Source: Engraulis encrasicolus | Lineage: Eukaryota; Chordata; Actinopteri; Clupeiformes; Engraulidae | Reading direction: 5' to 3' | DNA length: 64,000 bases | NCBI RefSeq assembly: GCF_034702125.1 | Contig: NC_085875.1 | Location: forward strand, 44,294,770-44,358,769 | In this document: positions 62,450-64,000 of the stretch, in pieces | Position numbering within the stretch: the first letter of the stretch is position 1 | Layout of the letters: every line of letters starts with the position of its first letter | The notes under the pieces: model-generated | What the model was told of the DNA's origin: nothing | The model's database searches: none | Seen by the model: the letters and a program-made list of their open reading frames with translations, nothing else | Position numbers and translations under genes: made by a program

Positions 62450-63828
62450 AAGAGTTCAGATGCAAAACCCCCTGAGTGCCTTTTCAGAAAATAATCTTAA
62501 TTCATTTTTATTTACAGTATTTCTCAATTGGTTTTGTACATTTCTCACAACAGAATTATCATTCTCAAAACGTCTTGTTCAATTGTGACTTCCTGCTGTT
62601 ATCTGTGCACATGGTAAAATACGTTTCTCATAGTTTTCAGCATTTAGCAAATGCTTTCATCATCATGCAGATGGTTATGTACAATTCTCAGCTTTTTTGT
62701 ACATTAGCAATTGCTTTTGTCATATCACTCAAAAAGCATTGTCACTGAATACACAAAACTATCTCAAACCCCAAAACATTTAGGCCCTATGTCATGGTAT
62801 AAGTCTTGACATGCAAAATGATTTACCAAGCTGCCATAATGTGTTAAGCACTGTATAATTTCCATTGGATTTGTGTCTATAGATGTGATCTGTATTGGTG
62901 AATTGCTCGCAGGTAAATATTGACTCTCTCTAATCAAAAGCAGTAGAAGGGAAAGAGGAAACAAGCATGCAATACAACAATAAGCACTGTACTGCATTAC
63001 ATTACTCTATGCCTCATGTGCCCTTTATAATTACGCTCCACGTAAAATTACAATATTTCCCTAGAATTTCACAAGACAGTAAGTGCACTTTATACAGTAT
63101 CAGTGTATTGTTTCAAATTTATTTTGCTTTACAGTTCTATATTTTTTCCACATGGGCCTGCAAGACAAGTAAAAAGGGTTGGTAGAGGGCGCACTTTGAC
63201 ACCTCAATCAGAGTTGACTATTTTTTTGATTTTGCAATGAGAAAACCTTTCAATAAATATGTCATACTCTAAATGTATATCTAGTACAATCTTACCTGAT
63301 CAATGTAATATAAAGTCGAATTTACAACATTTTCCATCCATTCTAAACAACATTTCGCTTCCGAAAACATCCTCAAGAGTGTACTAGTCAACTGACAACA
63401 TGACAAATCAATTTGACTAGCTTGTCCATACACTATGACACAATGACTAACCATTCTGCTGGCACTGACGCGTTCATTGACACAAAAACTTGGTTTTGGA
63501 AGACAAACTAAGGATTTTGAGGAAGAGACTTGGTTTTGCAGGTCATCCATGGTGTTTTGCCATTTGTTAAAGCTGTTTTGAGAATGAATACTGTGTTTTG
63601 AAAATTGCGAGAGAGATTCCAGAAATGTACAAAACCAATTGAGAAATACTGTAATACAAAGCTATCAAAATTGCATATTTTTAAATTTTATTTATGTAAT
63701 ATAACTATTTATATGTATTATCAAGTACATGAATGTAAACCAAACCAACAACGGGGTTCTCTAAAAATATAGAAGTGCAGGTCTTCAGAAATGGAGTTAG
63801 GGGGTTTTGCATCTGAACTCTTCAAATA
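62450..63828. mobile_element. Outer inverted-repeat element
   Basis: The left arm, from 62450, reads GAAGAGTTCAGATGCAAAAC followed by CCCCT; its perfect reverse complement ends near 63828. The arms are at least 25 bases and 1.3 kb apart. Between them lies the Tc1/mariner-like element at 62515. No coding frame inside. Confidence 0.7.
62515..63651. mobile_element. Tc1/mariner-like element, non-autonomous
   Basis: A 1137-base element with 31-base perfect terminal inverted repeats starting CAGTATTTCTCAATTGG, flanked by TA (62513-62514 and 63652-63653). TA duplication is typical of the Tc1/mariner superfamily. The interior has no transposase frame. It sits inside the outer repeat at 62450-63828. 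Confidence 0.82.
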
Positions 63829-64000
63829 CAGACCACTGGTCAAATGCATCCGTTAACACAAGGGGATTGCTAAAAAGTAAAAAGAGGTCAATTTCACCAT
63901 AGCGGAGCATGGATAGTCAATGGATGGCTCTGCGGCGCTGGTGTGTGGGGTTGTGGAGTTGATGTGCGGAGGTCCTTACACTAGAGAGTAGTTTGTTTTG

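Overview
The window is nuclear DNA from a ray-finned fish, most likely a teleost. The evidence is GT/AG-spliced vertebrate genes with long introns, very dense (CA)n, (CT)n and tetranucleotide microsatellites, L2-type LINE fragments, tRNA-derived SINEs, and many short non-autonomous DNA transposons with readable target-site duplications. I could not name the species.

Two genes can be assembled, both on the + strand. (1) The 3' part of myt1l (myelin transcription factor 1-like): eleven coding exons from 2107 to the stop at 24755-24757, 476 residues in one continuous reading frame with matching splice phases. It encodes the MYT1 middle domain, four C-terminal CCHHC zinc fingers and a C-terminal coiled coil. 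The gene starts upstream of the window. Its 3'UTR is about 2.6 kb with an AATAAA at 27340. (2) The 5' part of pxdn (peroxidasin): start codon at 28806, signal peptide and cysteine-rich LRR N-cap in exon 1, then three 72-base leucine-rich-repeat exons at 52278, 52990 and 58237. The gene runs out of the window; I found no further pxdn exon between 58309 and 64000. MYT1L followed by PXDN in the same orientation is the arrangement on human 2p25.3, which supports both calls.

The most informative point about the genes is alternative-splicing potential in myt1l. The 63-base exon at 10019-10081 is flanked by phase-2 junctions on both sides and carries most of one extra CCHHC finger; including or skipping it would switch between four and three C-terminal fingers. 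A second 63-base, phase-0 open segment with consensus splice sites (23137-23199) lies between the last two exons and may be an unannotated cassette exon. The first exon in the window carries an Ala- and His-rich insertion that I do not recall in mammalian MYT1L.

The rest is intronic or intergenic: more than twenty microsatellites; hAT-type elements with 8-base duplications (3768, 6013, 24016, 37767, 38213, 42729); a PIF/Harbinger-like MITE with TAA duplications nested in an older palindromic element (54724); a 1.1-kb Tc1/mariner-like element with TA duplications inside an outer inverted repeat (62515); piggyBac-like and foldback elements; and LINE remnants at 15030-15900, 46515-46905 and 55795-56729. 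A stretch at 43668-45055 with repeated copies of a 14-base motif is not explained by any family I know. There is no sign of a bacterial-type system, CRISPR array, virus or new enzyme system. The genes and their cassette exons are the main biology.
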